From assembly GCA_902363515.1 (NCBI GenBank), contig CABJAN010000005.1, positions 1-64,000 of the forward strand: a stretch of DNA of 64,000 nucleotides, given 5' to 3'. The stretch's first letter is position 1. Each line of letters starts with the position of its first letter. Positions 34,946 through 43,711 of this stretch are shown here, one piece after another. Source of the stretch: Bacillota bacterium. Lineage in GTDB: Bacteria; Bacillota; Clostridia; Lachnospirales; Lachnospiraceae. Made by a program: the position numbers and the translations under genes. The notes beneath the pieces are model-generated. The model was not told the origin of the DNA. It ran no database searches and saw only the letters and a list, made by a program, of their open reading frames with translations.

Positions 34946-35392
34946 CTACTTAACACTTCTATGTTGCACATACGCAGTCGTACCATCTGCTGCCATATCT
35001 TCAAATAAATCAGTAATCGGGTCACCTTTGGATTGGAACTCACAGGCATTAAAAGGAATGCCGCCCGCTGCCTGAGGCCAGATACCTACGGTATGGTCTA
35101 CATAATAAGGTGCAAAGCCAGATTTTTCAATTTCTTCCATAGATAAATTTCGGGTGAGCTGGTGTACAATAGCAGCTACCATTTCAAGGTGAGCAAGTTC
35201 TTCAGTACCGATATCCGTAAGCGTTCCCATGGCAATTCGGTTTGTCATGGCAAAACGCTGAGACAGATACCGCATAGAAGCGCCCATTTCACCGTCAGGG
35301 CCGCCATATTGACTGATAATCACCTGAGCTGCCCGGGCATCCGGCTTCTTAATATTTACTGGAAACTGAAGTCTTTTTTCATAATTCCACAT
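34946..35392 (-). pseudogene. cotJC: CotJC, 5' fragment (135 codons plus 13 from the ICE)
   Basis: The frame starts MWNYEKRLQFPVNIKKPDAR at 35392 and is authentic CotJC (manganese-catalase-like spore coat protein) for 135 codons, down to FEDMAA at 34988. It then reads 13 foreign codons (DGTTAYVQHRSVK) into the element and stops. Ligand residues in the N-terminal half (ELAHLEM segment) are kept but the C-terminal REIVHFQRF part is lost, so the truncated protein should be inactive. Last gene of cotJABC in the same leftward operon. Confidence 0.93.
34960..34987. repeat. ICE right end: terminal inverted repeat and crossover dinucleotide
   Basis: The 26 bases 34960-34985 begin TATGTTGCACATACGCAGTC and match the inverted left arm; TC at 34986-34987 is the shared dinucleotide. 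Host DNA (cotJC codon 135 backwards) resumes at 34988. Confidence 0.85.
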
Positions 35393-35395
35393 ATC

Positions 35396-35674
35396 TTAGC
35401 ATCCTCCTTCCCATGGCCATGGCTGCATAACCCACTCCCACCGGCGGCTGCAGTTTTCAGAAGCAGTGTCTAAAGTGAGCGGGCCATAATGAGCTGCGTA
35501 TTCCTGCAAAGCCCGGTTGCGTGTTTCAGAATGTTCTTTCAGACAGGCCATGGCCTGCTCATTGTCCGGATGGGTATCCAGGAACAAGGTCAGTTCCACC
35601 ACAGCAAAACTCACTTCATTAATCAGGTTCAACAGTTCTTTTTGAGAACAGGAAGGATGGTTTGAACTTAACAT
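35396..35674 (-). CDS. cotJB: Spore coat protein CotJB
   Basis: 92 residues, with LLNLINEVSFAVVELTLFLDTHPD and the closing W-rich WEWVMQPWPWEGGC that mark CotJB. It stops 3 bases before cotJC. CotJ proteins are made in the mother cell under sigma-E and join the inner spore coat. Confidence 0.93.
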   Translation of the reverse strand: MLSSNHPSCSQKELLNLINEVSFAVVELTLFLDTHPDNEQAMACLKEHSETRNRALQEYAAHYGPLTLDTASENCSRRWEWVMQPWPWEGGC

Positions 35675-35976
35675 TTACATCCACCTCTCTTTCCACAGAA
35701 TGGTTTGCACAGTTCAGGGAAAATGGTTCCCATTTGAAAGCCTTTGCACAGGGTAAAGGTGTTAGAAAAAACCTGCATGGGTACATAAGCCATTGTCAGG
35801 GGAAGATGATCTGCATGCTTGTAAACATCCATATCTTCAATTCTATCAGAACAGCCGCAGCGGTTCTCCGGTTTTTTCTCCATTGCCGGAGCAGGGCAGG
35901 CACTCTTTGGATGATACTCCCGAGGCTGTACGCGGCAGGAACGTGACATCATTGGATTCATTCCGTAGTAGTCCAT
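35668..35976 (-). CDS. cotJA: Spore coat-associated protein CotJA
   Basis: 102 residues. The second half contains LTMAYVPMQVFSNTFTL and a closing run of Gly/Cys (GKRGGCKC), typical of CotJA; the N-terminal part is Cys/Pro-rich. The ATG at 35976 follows AAAGGA; the frame is open to 36018. It overlaps cotJB by 7 bases. Confidence 0.88.
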   Translation of the reverse strand: MDYYGMNPMMSRSCRVQPREYHPKSACPAPAMEKKPENRCGCSDRIEDMDVYKHADHLPLTMAYVPMQVFSNTFTLCKGFQMGTIFPELCKPFCGKRGGCKC

Positions 35977-36162
35977 AATGGTTTCCTTTCTTAAAAAAGT
36001 ATGACAGTCTGGAATCACTGCCTGATTACAATATTATGTTATGGAAAAAGCAGTAAAAGGTGAAAGCGGGAAAAGATTTTGTAGACTGCCCTTGCAGATG
36101 GCGAAATCTTTCTGTAAAATAAAACTTGCTGAAAATAGTAGGGAAAGATGGGCGGTTAAGAG

Positions 36163-37983
36163 ATGAGAAACATTTTGAAGAAAACATGGGCAGTCATAAA
36201 ATATAATATGGGAAGCCTGCTGTTGTTTGAAACAGGATACAGGATTGCTGTATTTTTTTTGACCATGCAGATGGTACATGGAGCAGTTACCTTTGTTTTA
36301 AAAAAGCAAAATTTCAGTTATCTGACTGCTGAGAACTATGGAGAGTTTCTGGCCAGCCCCCTGTGTATCTTGCTGTTTTTTGGAATCTTAATTTTTTTGC
36401 TGTTCTTGTTTCTTGTGGAGGTTTCCGCCTTGCTTTTAGGATTCCAGTATTCTTATCAGAGAAAAAAACTTTATGCCAGTGATATGTTGATTTTAGGAAT
36501 AAAACAAAGTATTTCTTTTTTGCGTCATAGTAAAATTTCCTGGATTTTTTGTGTGGCCCTGTCTGCACCATTTCTTACAGCGTATTTTATCATTCGTGAG
36601 ATTTCTTATATTCGGGTTCTGGAATTTACAGCCAGGCAGATTTATAAGGAAGTCACGCCGCATATACTTTTGTATACGGTTATAGGCGTCATCTTAGTGA
36701 TATCTTTTTTGCTGGTATTTGCGCTGCCTTATTGTATTTTGGCAAAACAGAGAAGCCTGGGAGGCATTTGGGCGGGTATCAGACTGCTTAGAAAACAATG
36801 GAAAAAGGTACTTGCAGGATTTTTTATTTTGCATTTGGTAATGCTGGGGTTTATTTTTGTCATGTATCTTCTGGCTATGACGTTTATGACCGGATTTGTT
36901 GCTTTTGGAACAGGAAAATCAGGAGCAGTAAGCAGGGTGCTGATTTACAGTGGCTATATGGAGATGGCCCTTGGAATTTTTGCAGGCGGCGTGCAGCTAA
37001 CAGGGAGTCTGGCTTTTGTCTCTGTGATTTTTTCAAGGTTTCGGGTACCTCAGAAAAAAGAAGTGCCGGTTTATGAGCTGATGAAGCAATATACCTGGTA
37101 TCAAAAAGTAGGAAGAAGGCGCATGGCAGCCATTCTTTCTGTAGTGTTTCTTTTGTTTGAGGGCAGTTATCTGGTGGCGCTGGCAGCGTCTTATGACAAT
37201 TCTCTGGAGACGTTGATGGGGGATATGAAGATTACAGCTCACAGAGGCGGTGCTCTTATGGCGCCGGAGAATACGGTCAGCGCCTTGAAATCCAGTATAG
37301 AATGTGGTGCGGATATGGCAGAAATTGATGTGCAGGAGACAGGGGACGGAAAGCTGATTTTGCTTCATGATGATTCTTTGAAACGGACAGCAGGTGTGAA
37401 AAAGAAGGTATGGGAGATGAAGCTGGCAGAAATAAAGAAGCTGGATGCAGGAACCAGTTTTCATGAGCGGTATCGGGGAGAGAAGATTCCAACGTTAGAG
37501 GAAGTTCTGGATTTTTGCAAAGGAAAGCTGGACTTAAACATAGAGATTAAGTATAATGGTAAAAATAAGGGGATTGTAAACAAGGTAGTCCGTGCCATCA
37601 GGGAGGCTGGCTTTGAAGAACATTGTGTGGTTACGTCTATGAATTATCAGTTCCTGGAACAGATAAAAAAGATTGCACCGGAGATCCGCACTGGCTATAT
37701 TATGACAATGACCTATGGAAGTATTTCCAAAGTGTCAGCAGCAGATTTTTTCAGTGTGAAGTATACGTATGTGGATGAGAAGTTTGTCCGGGAGGCCCAT
37801 GCTCTTGGAAAAGAGGTGCATGCCTGGACAGTAAACTACAGGGGAGATGTAAAGCGGATGCTGGATATGGGAGTGGATAATGTGATTACGGACGATCCGG
37901 TGATGGTCCGCAAGGTGCAGAACCAGGAAAGCGGCAGTCCAGTGGGATATCTGGAGCTTTTGTGCTATGCACTGGGAATTTAG
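36163..37983 (+). CDS. Membrane-anchored glycerophosphodiester phosphodiesterase
   Basis: 606 residues. The first about 350 residues contain 7-8 membrane helices (the GDPD membrane domain). The C-terminal about 245 residues are a GDPD TIM barrel with ITAHRGGALMAPENTVSA (catalytic HR), EIDVQETGDGKLILLHDD and LDLNIEIKYNG. It should hydrolyse glycerophosphodiesters or lipoteichoic-acid-like polymers at the membrane. It is followed after 13 bases by the SEDS gene. Confidence 0.92.
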   Translation: MRNILKKTWAVIKYNMGSLLLFETGYRIAVFFLTMQMVHGAVTFVLKKQNFSYLTAENYGEFLASPLCILLFFGILIFLLFLFLVEVSALLLGFQYSYQRKKLYASDMLILGIKQSISFLRHSKISWIFCVALSAPFLTAYFIIREISYIRVLEFTARQIYKEVTPHILLYTVIGVILVISFLLVFALPYCILAKQRSLGGIWAGIRLLRKQWKKVLAGFFILHLVMLGFIFVMYLLAMTFMTGFVAFGTGKSGAVSRVLIYSGYMEMALGIFAGGVQLTGSLAFVSVIFSRFRVPQKKEVPVYELMKQYTWYQKVGRRRMAAILSVVFLLFEGSYLVALAASYDNSLETLMGDMKITAHRGGALMAPENTVSALKSSIECGADMAEIDVQETGDGKLILLHDDSLKRTAGVKKKVWEMKLAEIKKLDAGTSFHERYRGEKIPTLEEVLDFCKGKLDLNIEIKYNGKNKGIVNKVVRAIREAGFEEHCVVTSMNYQFLEQIKKIAPEIRTGYIMTMTYGSISKVSAADFFSVKYTYVDEKFVREAHALGKEVHAWTVNYRGDVKRMLDMGVDNVITDDPVMVRKVQNQESGSPVGYLELLCYALGI

Positions 37984-37996
37984 CGGGAGGATAAAA

Positions 37997-39175
37997 ATGG
38001 CAAAAAAGAAAAAAAAGGGAAGGGCAAAATCTGAATATTTCGATTATAATTTAATTGCAGCCGTTATTTTGCTTACTTGCTTCGGACTGGTTATGCTGTA
38101 CAGCACCAGTGCCTATACTGCACAGATAAAATTTGATGATGATATGAGCTTTTTCAGAAAGCAGGCTATTATCAGTGCAGCCAGTATTATGATAGCAGTT
38201 GGTCTTTCTATGTTTGATTACCATTTGCTGTACTATGTAAGCCGGTTTATTTACTGGTTTTCCATTTTTCTGATGGCGCTGGTAAAGTATACGCCACTGG
38301 GAGTTGAGGTAAACGGTGCCAAGAGATGGTTGAGACTTGGAACAGAAGTATTGCAGTTCCAGCCTGCGGAGGTGGCGAAAATTGCGGCCATTACCTTTAT
38401 TCCCTGTCTGATTATGAAAATGGGAAGGGAAGTGGCGACCAGGGCAGGATTTTGGAAATTGGTAGCCTATGGAGGAGGATTGGCTTTTGCAGCATTTTAT
38501 TTGACAGATAACTTAAGCACCGCTGTGATTATTGCCGGTATCACAGCTTTGATGATTTTTGTGGCTCATCCCAATCAAAAACTGTTTATCAGGATTGCCA
38601 TAGCAGGTGTGATTGGAATTATTTTGATTCGGGTGATTCTCCAGATGACCCTTGGGGAAATGACTCTGAACATGGATAATGTAGACAGTTTCCGTATGGA
38701 GCGTGTACTGGTATGGCTGAATCCCCAGCAGTATTCTTCAGAAGGTGGATATCAGATTATGCAGGCCCTGTATGCTATTGGAAGCGGCGGCTTTTTCGGA
38801 AAAGGCCTGGGAAACAGTGTACAGAAGCTGGGACCTGTGCCGGAGGCCCAAAATGATATGATTTTCTCCATTGTGTGTGAGGAATTAGGGGTGTTTGGCG
38901 GTCTGATTATTATTGCATTGTTTGGTTACCTTTTGTACCGTCTTTTCTTTATTGCGCAGAATGCCCCGGATTTCTATGGGTCTCTTATGGTAAGCGGTAT
39001 TATGATTCATATTGCCCTCCAGGTTATTTTAAATATCTGCGTTGTGTTAAACTGGATTCCCACCACAGGAATTACCCTTCCCTTTGTCAGTTATGGAGGT
39101 ACTTCTGTTTTGTTCCTTATGGCGGAAATGGGAATTGCCCTCAGTGTGTCAAGGAGAATTAAATTTGACGAATAA
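37997..39175 (+). CDS. FtsW/RodA/SpoVE-family peptidoglycan polymerase
   Basis: 392 residues, 10 membrane helices after a lysine-rich tail. SEDS signatures include NGAKRWL, LQFQPAEVAKI, QNDMIFSIVCEELG and the closing GITLPFVSYGGTS. It polymerises lipid II glycan strands with a class B PBP. Which of FtsW, RodA or SpoVE it is cannot be told from sequence. The start at 37997 follows GGGAGG; the frame opens at 37967 inside the upstream gene. Confidence 0.93.
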   Translation: MAKKKKKGRAKSEYFDYNLIAAVILLTCFGLVMLYSTSAYTAQIKFDDDMSFFRKQAIISAASIMIAVGLSMFDYHLLYYVSRFIYWFSIFLMALVKYTPLGVEVNGAKRWLRLGTEVLQFQPAEVAKIAAITFIPCLIMKMGREVATRAGFWKLVAYGGGLAFAAFYLTDNLSTAVIIAGITALMIFVAHPNQKLFIRIAIAGVIGIILIRVILQMTLGEMTLNMDNVDSFRMERVLVWLNPQQYSSEGGYQIMQALYAIGSGGFFGKGLGNSVQKLGPVPEAQNDMIFSIVCEELGVFGGLIIIALFGYLLYRLFFIAQNAPDFYGSLMVSGIMIHIALQVILNICVVLNWIPTTGITLPFVSYGGTSVLFLMAEMGIALSVSRRIKFDE

Positions 39176-39180
39176 AAGGG

Positions 39181-39209
39181 TTGACAAATATAGGAAAAGA
39201 AGATATACT
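39181..39209 (+). promoter_or_regulatory. Strong promoter of acpP
   Basis: TTGACA (39181-39186), 17 bases, TATACT (39204-39209), about 50 bases before the ACP gene. Confidence 0.9.
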
Positions 39210-39265
39210 TTGAGAATCAAAATATTAAATGAAAATATGTAATGGATTTAAAGGAGATAGGAATT

Positions 39266-39499
39266 ATGTTAGAAAAAATGAGAGAAATTATTGCAGAACA
39301 GTTAAATTGTGATGCAGAAAGCATTCAGCCGGAGACTTCTTTTAAGGAAGATTTAGGAGCAGATTCCTTAGACTTATTTGAGCTGGTTATGGCTTTAGAA
39401 GATGAATATTCCGTAGAAATCCCTGCAGAAGAATTACAGGAACTTACAACCGTAGGCGCTGTTATGGATTATCTGAAAAAAATCGGTGTAGAGGAATAA
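39266..39499 (+). CDS. acpP: Acyl carrier protein
   Basis: 77 residues, acidic. The phosphopantetheine serine is in LGADSLDLFELVMALE (about Ser37). AAAGGAG precedes the ATG at 39266; the frame opens at 39242. It carries acyl chains in fatty-acid synthesis. It stands apart from fab genes; a PPTase that could modify it lies 3.6 kb downstream. Confidence 0.95.
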   Translation: MLEKMREIIAEQLNCDAESIQPETSFKEDLGADSLDLFELVMALEDEYSVEIPAEELQELTTVGAVMDYLKKIGVEE

Positions 39500-39640
39500 A
39501 AAGCGTTAGATTACCGGAAGGTGAAACCTATAGAGAAAAAAGTGGGAGCTGTCATAGAGAAGCAAGGTTTGCAAGAGAGATGTCGAATGCCTGTTTCTTA
39601 TGAAAGCTCCTTTTCTGTAAAAAGAATACAGGAAATCTAC

Positions 39641-39669
39641 TTGAAAATAGAAAGTGCTTCCTGTATAAT
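39641..39669 (+). promoter_or_regulatory. Promoter of gltX operon
   Basis: TTGAAA (39641-39646), 17 bases, TATAAT (39664-39669). The leader then holds a hairpin CAGG..CAGGAA/TTCCTG.CCTG (39681-39710). No T-box motif is seen. Confidence 0.85.
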
Positions 39670-39766
39670 TTTCATGGCACCAGGATATCAGGAAAAAAAT
39701 TCCTGTCCTGTGCTTGTTAGGTGAAAAAACAAAATTGAAGATAAAACAGAAAGAAGGAGATTGTTC

Positions 39767-41215
39767 ATGAGTCAGGTAAGAACAAGATTTGCGCCAAGCC
39801 CAACAGGAAGAATGCACGTTGGAAATTTAAGAACTGCGCTGTATGCATATTTAATTGCAAAACATGAAAACGGAAGTTTTATGCTTCGTATAGAAGATAC
39901 AGACCAGGAGCGTTTTGTGGATGAGGCTCTTGGAATTATTTACAGAACTCTGGAAAAAACAGGGCTGATTCACGATGAAGGTCCGGATAAAGATGGGGGA
40001 TATGGCCCTTATGTACAGAGTGAAAGAAATGCTCAGGGAATTTATTTAAAATATGCAAAGCAGCTTATTGAACAGGGCGATGCCTATTACTGCTTTTGTA
40101 CCAGGGAGCGTCTGGAATCCTTAAAAGCCAGTGTGGGAGAAAAGGAAATCGCAGTGTATGACAAGCATTGTCTGCATTTAAGCAAAGAAGAGGTTCAGGC
40201 AAAATTAGAGGCAGGAGAGCCTTATGTTATCCGCTTTAATATGCCAACAGAAGGTACAACCACTTTCCATGATGACATTTATGGAGATATTACGGTACCA
40301 AATAATGAGCTGGATGATTTGATTTTAATTAAATCCGATGGGTTCCCGACCTACAACTTTGCCAATGTTGTGGATGACCATTTAATGGGAATTACCCATG
40401 TAGTAAGAGGAAATGAATATCTTTCTTCTTCTCCGAAATACAACCGTATTTATGAGGCTTTTGGATGGGAAATTCCTACTTATGTACACTGTCCGCTGAT
40501 TACCAATGAGGAACATCAGAAGCTGAGCAAGCGTTCCGGACATTCTTCCTATGAAGATTTGCTGGAACAGGGCTTTTTGACAGAAGCCATTGTAAACTAT
40601 GTGGCGCTTCTGGGATGGTGTCCTCAGGATAATCAGGAAATCTTTTCACTGGAAGAATTAGTGAAGGTATTTGATTATCATCATATGAGCAAGTCTCCGG
40701 CTGTTTTTGATATCCAGAAACTGAAATGGATGAACGGGGAGTATATGAAAGCCATGGATGAGGATAAATTCTATGAAATGGCTCTTCCATATATCAAACA
40801 GGTGATTACAAAAGACCTGGATTTGAAAAAAATCGCCCATATGGCAAAAACCAGAATTGAAGTGTTACCGGATATTCCTGCTCTTATTGACTTCTTTGAG
40901 GCAGTTCCGGAATATGATGTGTCCATGTACACTCATAAAAAAATGAAAACAAATCCGGAAATTTCTCTGGAAGTTCTGGAAAAAATTCTTCCGGTTTTGG
41001 AAAATCAGGAAGATTACTCCAATGATGCTTTGTATGAATTGCTTTGTGGTTTTGCAAAAGAAAACGGTTACAAAAATGGTCAGATTCTGTGGCCAATCCG
41101 TACAGCACTGTCCGGAAAACAGATGACACCTGCAGGGGCAACGGAAATTTTGGAAGTTCTTGGAAAAGAAGAAAGCCTGAAACGTATTGAGGCTGCTGTG
41201 GAGAAGCTGAAATAA
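39767..41215 (+). CDS. gltX: Glutamyl-tRNA synthetase
   Basis: 482 residues, class I. The HIGH-type motif is [12 protein letters not shown] near the start, the KMSKS motif is KLSKRSG (about residue 250). It charges tRNA-Glu (and probably tRNA-Gln for the amidotransferase route, usual in Clostridia; inference). AAGGAG precedes the ATG at 39767. The helicase gene follows after 3 bases. Confidence 0.97.
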   Translation: MSQVRTRFAPSPTGRMHVGNLRTALYAYLIAKHENGSFMLRIEDTDQERFVDEALGIIYRTLEKTGLIHDEGPDKDGGYGPYVQSERNAQGIYLKYAKQLIEQGDAYYCFCTRERLESLKASVGEKEIAVYDKHCLHLSKEEVQAKLEAGEPYVIRFNMPTEGTTTFHDDIYGDITVPNNELDDLILIKSDGFPTYNFANVVDDHLMGITHVVRGNEYLSSSPKYNRIYEAFGWEIPTYVHCPLITNEEHQKLSKRSGHSSYEDLLEQGFLTEAIVNYVALLGWCPQDNQEIFSLEELVKVFDYHHMSKSPAVFDIQKLKWMNGEYMKAMDEDKFYEMALPYIKQVITKDLDLKKIAHMAKTRIEVLPDIPALIDFFEAVPEYDVSMYTHKKMKTNPEISLEVLEKILPVLENQEDYSNDALYELLCGFAKENGYKNGQILWPIRTALSGKQMTPAGATEILEVLGKEESLKRIEAAVEKLK

Positions 41216-41218
41216 AAC

Positions 41219-43129
41219 ATGAAGAAAAATTCAGCACAGGAAAAAGCCATCCTGCATAATCAGGGTCCCATGATGTTGCTGGCAGGCCCCGGTTCCGGAA
41301 AAACTACCACCATGACAAAGCGGGTGAAAGCGCTTCTGGAGCATTACCAGGTGAATCCTGCCCGCATTCTGGTGGTAACCTTTACCAAGGCGGCTGCCAG
41401 GGAAATGAAGGAACGTTTTGAGAAGCTGTGTCAGGAGTCCGGGATTACCCAGAATTATAAGCAGGTGACCTTTGGAACCTTTCATGGAGTGTTTTATGGA
41501 ATTCTGAGGCATGCCTATGGTCTTACAGGAAAAAATATCATTAGTGAGGAACGCAGATATGATATGCTGCGGGAACTGGTTTATCGTCAGAAAATAGAGG
41601 TGGAGGATGAAAAGGAGTTTTTTGAAGGTTTGGTTCAGGAAATCAGCGAAGTGAAAAACAGCCGGATTCCGCTGGAACATTATTATTCCAAAAACTGTCC
41701 GGATGAGGTGTTCCGAAGCCTTTATACTTCTTATGTCACTACATGCAGACAGTCCAGACTTCTGGATTTTGATGATATGCTGCTGTACTGCTATGATTTG
41801 CTGACCCAGCGTCAGGATATTCTGGCTGGGTGGCAGAAGAAATTTCAGTATATTCTGGTAGATGAATTTCAGGATATTAATAAGCTTCAGTATGATATTG
41901 TAAAGATGCTGGCAGCTCCAGAGAATAATCTGTTTATTGTAGGAGATGACGATCAGTCTATCTATGCCTTTCGGGGAGCAAAGCCGGAGATTATGATGAA
42001 TTTTCCCAAGGATTTCCCTTCAGTACAGACAGAACTTCTCTCAGTGAATTACCGCTCTACCAAAGAGATTGTGGATGTTGCGGGAAGAGTCATTGCATGG
42101 AATAAAGGAAGGTTTCAGAAGAAAATACAGACGGAGAATGAACAGGGAAAGCCTCTGGTGGTAAAATCGTTTCAAAATGGAAAAGAAGAGGAGCTGTACT
42201 TAAAAGACTGCCTTGTAAAAGCACATGAGCAGGGCTGTCCTTACGAAGAAATGGCAGTTCTCTATCGGACAAATTCCGGTGCCAGATTTCTGGTGGAACT
42301 TCTTATGGAGTACCAGATTCCCTTTCAGATGCGAGATGTGGTTCCAAACCTTTATGAACACTGGATTGCCAGAAATTTTATCTCTTATATGAAGCTGGCT
42401 ATGGGAGACAGAAGCCGCAAGGAGTTTCTGCAGGTTATGAACCGGCCAAACCGGTATATTTCCAGAGATGCGCTGGAAGAGTCTCAGGTATCCTTTGAGG
42501 CACTGCGTTGGCATTATGAAGATAAGGAATGGATGCTGGATCGTATTGATAAGTTTGAGGAAGATTTAAACCTGTTAAAAAATATGACGCCTTATGGGGC
42601 TGTAAATTATATCCGCCATGGAATCGGATATGAAGAATATCTGAAAACTTATGCCATGTTCCGAAAATTGAAACTGGAAGATTTGTATGAGGTTCTGGAG
42701 GAACTGGCAGACAGTGCAAAGGGATATCAGACCTTTGGAGAATGGTTTATCCATATTGAAGAATATACCAGGAAGCTGAAAGAACAGGCAAGAACCAGGA
42801 TTTCAGAGAAAAAAGGTGTGGTAATTTCTACTCTTCACAGTGTCAAAGGCCTGGAGTTTGATAAAGTTTTTCTCATGGATGTCAATGAAGGGGTTATGCC
42901 TTATAAAAAGGCGCTGACAGAAAGTGATCTTGAGGAAGAACGTCGCTTGTTTTATGTGGGTATGACAAGAGCCAGAAAAGAACTTTATTTATTTTATGTA
43001 AAAGAGTGCCATGAAAAGCAACTGGAACCTTCCAGATTTCTCACAGAGGGCGGCCTTTTAAAAGGAGAAAAAAATGAACCAGCCAAAAATCAGAATTTAC
43101 ACAGGGAACATACAGGACTGGACCAGTGA
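41219..43129 (+). CDS. UvrD/Rep-type ATP-dependent DNA helicase
   Basis: 636 residues, superfamily 1A helicase. Walker A LLAGPGSGKTTTMTKRV (about 20-36), VDEFQDINKLQ (motif II), GDDDQSIYAFRGA (motif III), STLHSVKGLEFDKVFL and RRLFYVGMTRARKEL (motifs V, VI). It is shorter than PcrA, lacking part of the C-terminus. No good ribosome site precedes ATG 41219, so it is probably coupled to gltX. Its last 56 bases overlap the PPTase gene. Confidence 0.93.
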   Translation: MKKNSAQEKAILHNQGPMMLLAGPGSGKTTTMTKRVKALLEHYQVNPARILVVTFTKAAAREMKERFEKLCQESGITQNYKQVTFGTFHGVFYGILRHAYGLTGKNIISEERRYDMLRELVYRQKIEVEDEKEFFEGLVQEISEVKNSRIPLEHYYSKNCPDEVFRSLYTSYVTTCRQSRLLDFDDMLLYCYDLLTQRQDILAGWQKKFQYILVDEFQDINKLQYDIVKMLAAPENNLFIVGDDDQSIYAFRGAKPEIMMNFPKDFPSVQTELLSVNYRSTKEIVDVAGRVIAWNKGRFQKKIQTENEQGKPLVVKSFQNGKEEELYLKDCLVKAHEQGCPYEEMAVLYRTNSGARFLVELLMEYQIPFQMRDVVPNLYEHWIARNFISYMKLAMGDRSRKEFLQVMNRPNRYISRDALEESQVSFEALRWHYEDKEWMLDRIDKFEEDLNLLKNMTPYGAVNYIRHGIGYEEYLKTYAMFRKLKLEDLYEVLEELADSAKGYQTFGEWFIHIEEYTRKLKEQARTRISEKKGVVISTLHSVKGLEFDKVFLMDVNEGVMPYKKALTESDLEEERRLFYVGMTRARKELYLFYVKECHEKQLEPSRFLTEGGLLKGEKNEPAKNQNLHREHTGLDQ

Positions 43130-43697
43130 CGTATTGTCCTGTAAAAGCAGGGAATCTCTGTGCGGGCGCAGACTTTTAGCTTATGGACTTTTGGACTGGG
43201 GCAGAGGAGATTTATTTCAGAATATTCACAGGGCAGATGAACTGTATGCTTATCTGGAAGGGATGATAAAGAAAGGAAACCATGGAAAACCTTATTTCCG
43301 GGAAAATCTGGGGATTCACTTTAATATCAGCCATTCCGGGGTATATGGGGCATGTGCCCTTTCTTTCATACCCTGCGGCCTGGATATCCAGGAAGTAAGA
43401 AAAGTCCGCAGCAGAAAAATGCTGGAACGGGTTTTAAGCCGGGAAGAACAGGAACTGGTTCAGAAGGCGCAAAATCCAGAGGTGGAATTTTGCAGGTTTT
43501 GGGCCAGAAAAGAGAGCTTTTTGAAATTATCCGGTGATGGGATTACCAGGTCTATGAGGGACCTGGAGCAGCCTGGATGGTACCAGGAATTTCAGGTGGA
43601 CAGCCAGGTACTGGGATGTATTTGTGCCGGAGAACACTTTCAGGTGAGTATTCAGCAGGTACCGCAGGAAAAGTTTTTTCAAAGATTTTTAGTTTGA
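43074..43697 (+). CDS. Sfp-type 4'-phosphopantetheinyl transferase
   Basis: 207 residues. Motifs GKPYFRENLGIHFNISHSG, GLDIQEVRKV and EFCRFWARKESFLKLSGDG are diagnostic; Asp in GLDIQE and Glu in RKES bind magnesium and CoA. It transfers phosphopantetheine to carrier proteins. The ATG at 43074 follows AAAAGGAG inside the helicase gene. No NRPS/PKS genes are nearby; the acpP product is one possible substrate. Confidence 0.93.
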   Translation: MNQPKIRIYTGNIQDWTSDVLSCKSRESLCGRRLLAYGLLDWGRGDLFQNIHRADELYAYLEGMIKKGNHGKPYFRENLGIHFNISHSGVYGACALSFIPCGLDIQEVRKVRSRKMLERVLSREEQELVQKAQNPEVEFCRFWARKESFLKLSGDGITRSMRDLEQPGWYQEFQVDSQVLGCICAGEHFQVSIQQVPQEKFFQRFLV

Positions 43698-43711
43698 AGG
43701 GAAGATAGAAC

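Larger units (their letters stand above)
14813..34985. mobile_element. Tn916/Tn5397-type integrative conjugative element inserted in cotJC
   Basis: About 20.2 kb. Gene order on the + strand follows Tn916: orf23, orf22, orf21 (coupling ATPase), oriT, orf20 (relaxase), orf19, ardA, orf17, orf16 (VirB4-like), orf15, orf14 (NlpC/P60), orf13 (TcpC). The cargo follows, then orf9 (leftward), orf7, orf8 and a TndX-like serine recombinase in place of int/xis, as in Tn5397. tet(M) and orf12 are absent. The ends carry 26-base imperfect inverted repeats, each stopping at a TC (GA) dinucleotide, and removing the element restores cotJC in frame. All transfer genes look intact, so it is plausibly mobile. 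Confidence 0.95.

Noticed and set aside
39670..39766. T-box leader for gltX
   Set aside because: A short hairpin is present but no T-box antiterminator motif or specifier stem can be seen.
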